From Geminisphaera colitermitum TAV2 (GTDB lineage Bacteria > Verrucomicrobiota > Verrucomicrobiia > Opitutales > Opitutaceae): a DNA stretch of 64,000 nucleotides. The stretch is from assembly GCF_000171235.2 (NCBI RefSeq), contig NZ_ABEA03000094.1:62001-126000 (forward strand), given 5' to 3'. Under the pieces are notes generated by a model. The model made no database searches and had not been told where the DNA came from. It worked only from the letters and a program-made list of their open reading frames with translations. Shown in pieces: positions 63,327 through 64,000 of this stretch. The position numbers and the translations under genes are program-made. The number at the start of each line of letters is the position of its first letter. Position 1 is the stretch's first letter.

Positions 63327-63402
63327 AGGCGTGTAGCTCAATTGGTAGAGTAGCGGTCTCCAAAACCGTCGGTTGGGGGTTCGAGTCCCTCCGCGCCTGC
63401 CA
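63327..63402 (+). tRNA. tRNA-Trp (CCA)
   Basis: 76 bases with encoded CCA. Acceptor AGGCGTG with CGCGCCT; D arm AGCTCAATTGGTAGAGT; anticodon loop TCTCCAAAA; T arm GTTCGAGTCC. Between tuf and secE. Confidence 0.95.
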
Positions 63403-63453
63403 CTTTTTCCGTCAAACCTGTCAAGTCCGTCAGTCCATCCGAGTTCGTCATCA

Positions 63454-63657
63454 ATGAAAAACCCGTTTCGCAGCATCCGCATCTTCTTTGGGGAGATGGT
63501 CACTGAGCTTCGCAAGGCCGCCTGGCCGACTCTCCGCGAATTGCGCGACTCTACGATCGTGGTGATCGCCGCCGCGATTATCCTCGGGCTTTTTACCAGC
63601 ATTTGCGACTTCTCGCTTTTCGAGGTCGTCAGCCTGTTCACCAAATGGGTGAGCTAA
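63454..63657 (+). CDS. secE: Protein translocase subunit SecE
   Basis: 67 residues, usual size of single-helix bacterial SecE. Conserved amphipathic helix FFGEMVTELRKAAWPTLREL, then one membrane helix (TIVVIAAAIILGLFTSICDF). Stabilises SecY in the export channel. Followed after 24 bases by nusG, the standard order. Confidence 0.95.
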   Translation: MKNPFRSIRIFFGEMVTELRKAAWPTLRELRDSTIVVIAAAIILGLFTSICDFSLFEVVSLFTKWVS

Positions 63658-63681
63658 GTTAACTCCGCCACACCCAAAACG

Positions 63682-64000
63682 ATGTCCACTGAGACCCAAG
63701 TGCCCGCAGGTGCCCAATGGTTTGCGCTTCACACCCTCTCCGGCCAGGAGAACAAGGTGAAGCTCTACATTGACAAATTTATCGCGCCCGAGGAGCTCAG
63801 CGATTACATCTTCGAGGTGCTGCTTCCGACCGAAGTCGTATCCGAGGTGAAGAACGGCAAGAAGACCACCAAGACCCGCAAGCTCTATCCGGGTTATGTC
63901 TTCGTCCACGCCAAGCTGTTCGATGAAGAAAAAAAGCTCATCAACAAGCCGTGGTATTTCATGAAGGAGACGGCCGGAGTCATCGGCTTTGTCGGTGGCG
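63682..64000 (+). CDS. nusG: Transcription termination/antitermination protein NusG (partial)
   Basis: First 106 residues; continues past the right edge. NGN domain: AQWFALHTLSGQENKVKLYI, then FEVLLPTEVVSEVKNGKK, KLYPGYVFVHAKL and WYFMKETAGVIGFVGG. Couples RNA polymerase to Rho and ribosomes. The window ends inside the NGN domain. Confidence 0.95.
   Translation, partial: MSTETQVPAGAQWFALHTLSGQENKVKLYIDKFIAPEELSDYIFEVLLPTEVVSEVKNGKKTTKTRKLYPGYVFVHAKLFDEEKKLINKPWYFMKETAGVIGFVGG

Overview
The window reads as a high-GC chromosome segment from a Verrucomicrobiota bacterium, most likely near Opitutaceae. That placement is an inference from gene content: a LacI regulator beside a pseudopilin-type protein and secreted plant-polysaccharide enzymes, a PEP-CTERM protein, many intergenic palindromes, and the divergent EF-Tu. 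No rRNA is present to confirm it.

About 1-30.5 kb is a Mu-like (transposable) prophage. The early part carries an Rmf-like protein, a ParB-like protein, a small HTH protein, a MuA-type transposase, a MuB-type ATPase and a Gam-type DNA-end protein broken by one in-frame TGA, followed by a run of tiny, mostly ATGA-overlapping genes. The late part carries a 1052-residue MuF fusion (MuF + HipA-like kinase + unknown C-terminal domain) with a small overlapping downstream gene, then gpG, protease/scaffold, decoration protein, gpT-type capsid, gp36, tail tube, a tail-assembly chaperone with a clear -1 frameshift site, a short tape measure and tail-tip/fibre genes. There is no tail sheath, so a siphovirus-type tail is likely. 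No large terminase or portal gene lies in the window. Two near-identical 831-bp IS5-type elements sit in it: one splits an 847-residue tail gene, the other landed exactly on a stop codon.

About 30.5-48.1 kb is host DNA for surface and plant-polymer metabolism: a secreted NodB deacetylase; a membrane protein fused to a PstS-like domain; a divergent LacI regulator; then an operon-like row of pseudopilin, GH42-type beta-galactosidase, alpha/beta-hydrolase esterase, GH28 polygalacturonase and sialate-acetylesterase-type esterase; a PEP-CTERM protein; a GPH-type sugar transporter; and an AraC regulator. Together they look like a pectin/galactan utilisation locus.

About 48.1-61.8 kb is cell-envelope and housekeeping: a PgpH-type 7TM-HD phosphodiesterase frameshifted at a poly-C tract, PhoH, a HIT protein, the LpoB / YcfL / COG3014 lipoprotein trio, a dUTPase-like protein, a DUF4202 protein, a large TPR protein, ExbB, ExbD and a TonB-like anchor protein. 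61.8-64 kb is the classic tRNA-Thr, tuf, tRNA-Trp, secE, nusG cluster.

Three sequence-level features run through the whole window and are not explained by the genes: (i) gene-to-gene gaps built of short tandem units with a period of 7 (sometimes 8-10) bases, the unit differing from gap to gap; (ii) many long G or C homopolymers (up to 21), several inside reading frames; (iii) families of imperfect palindromes, including a ~200-bp element with three copies, one of which has its centre inverted relative to its arms.
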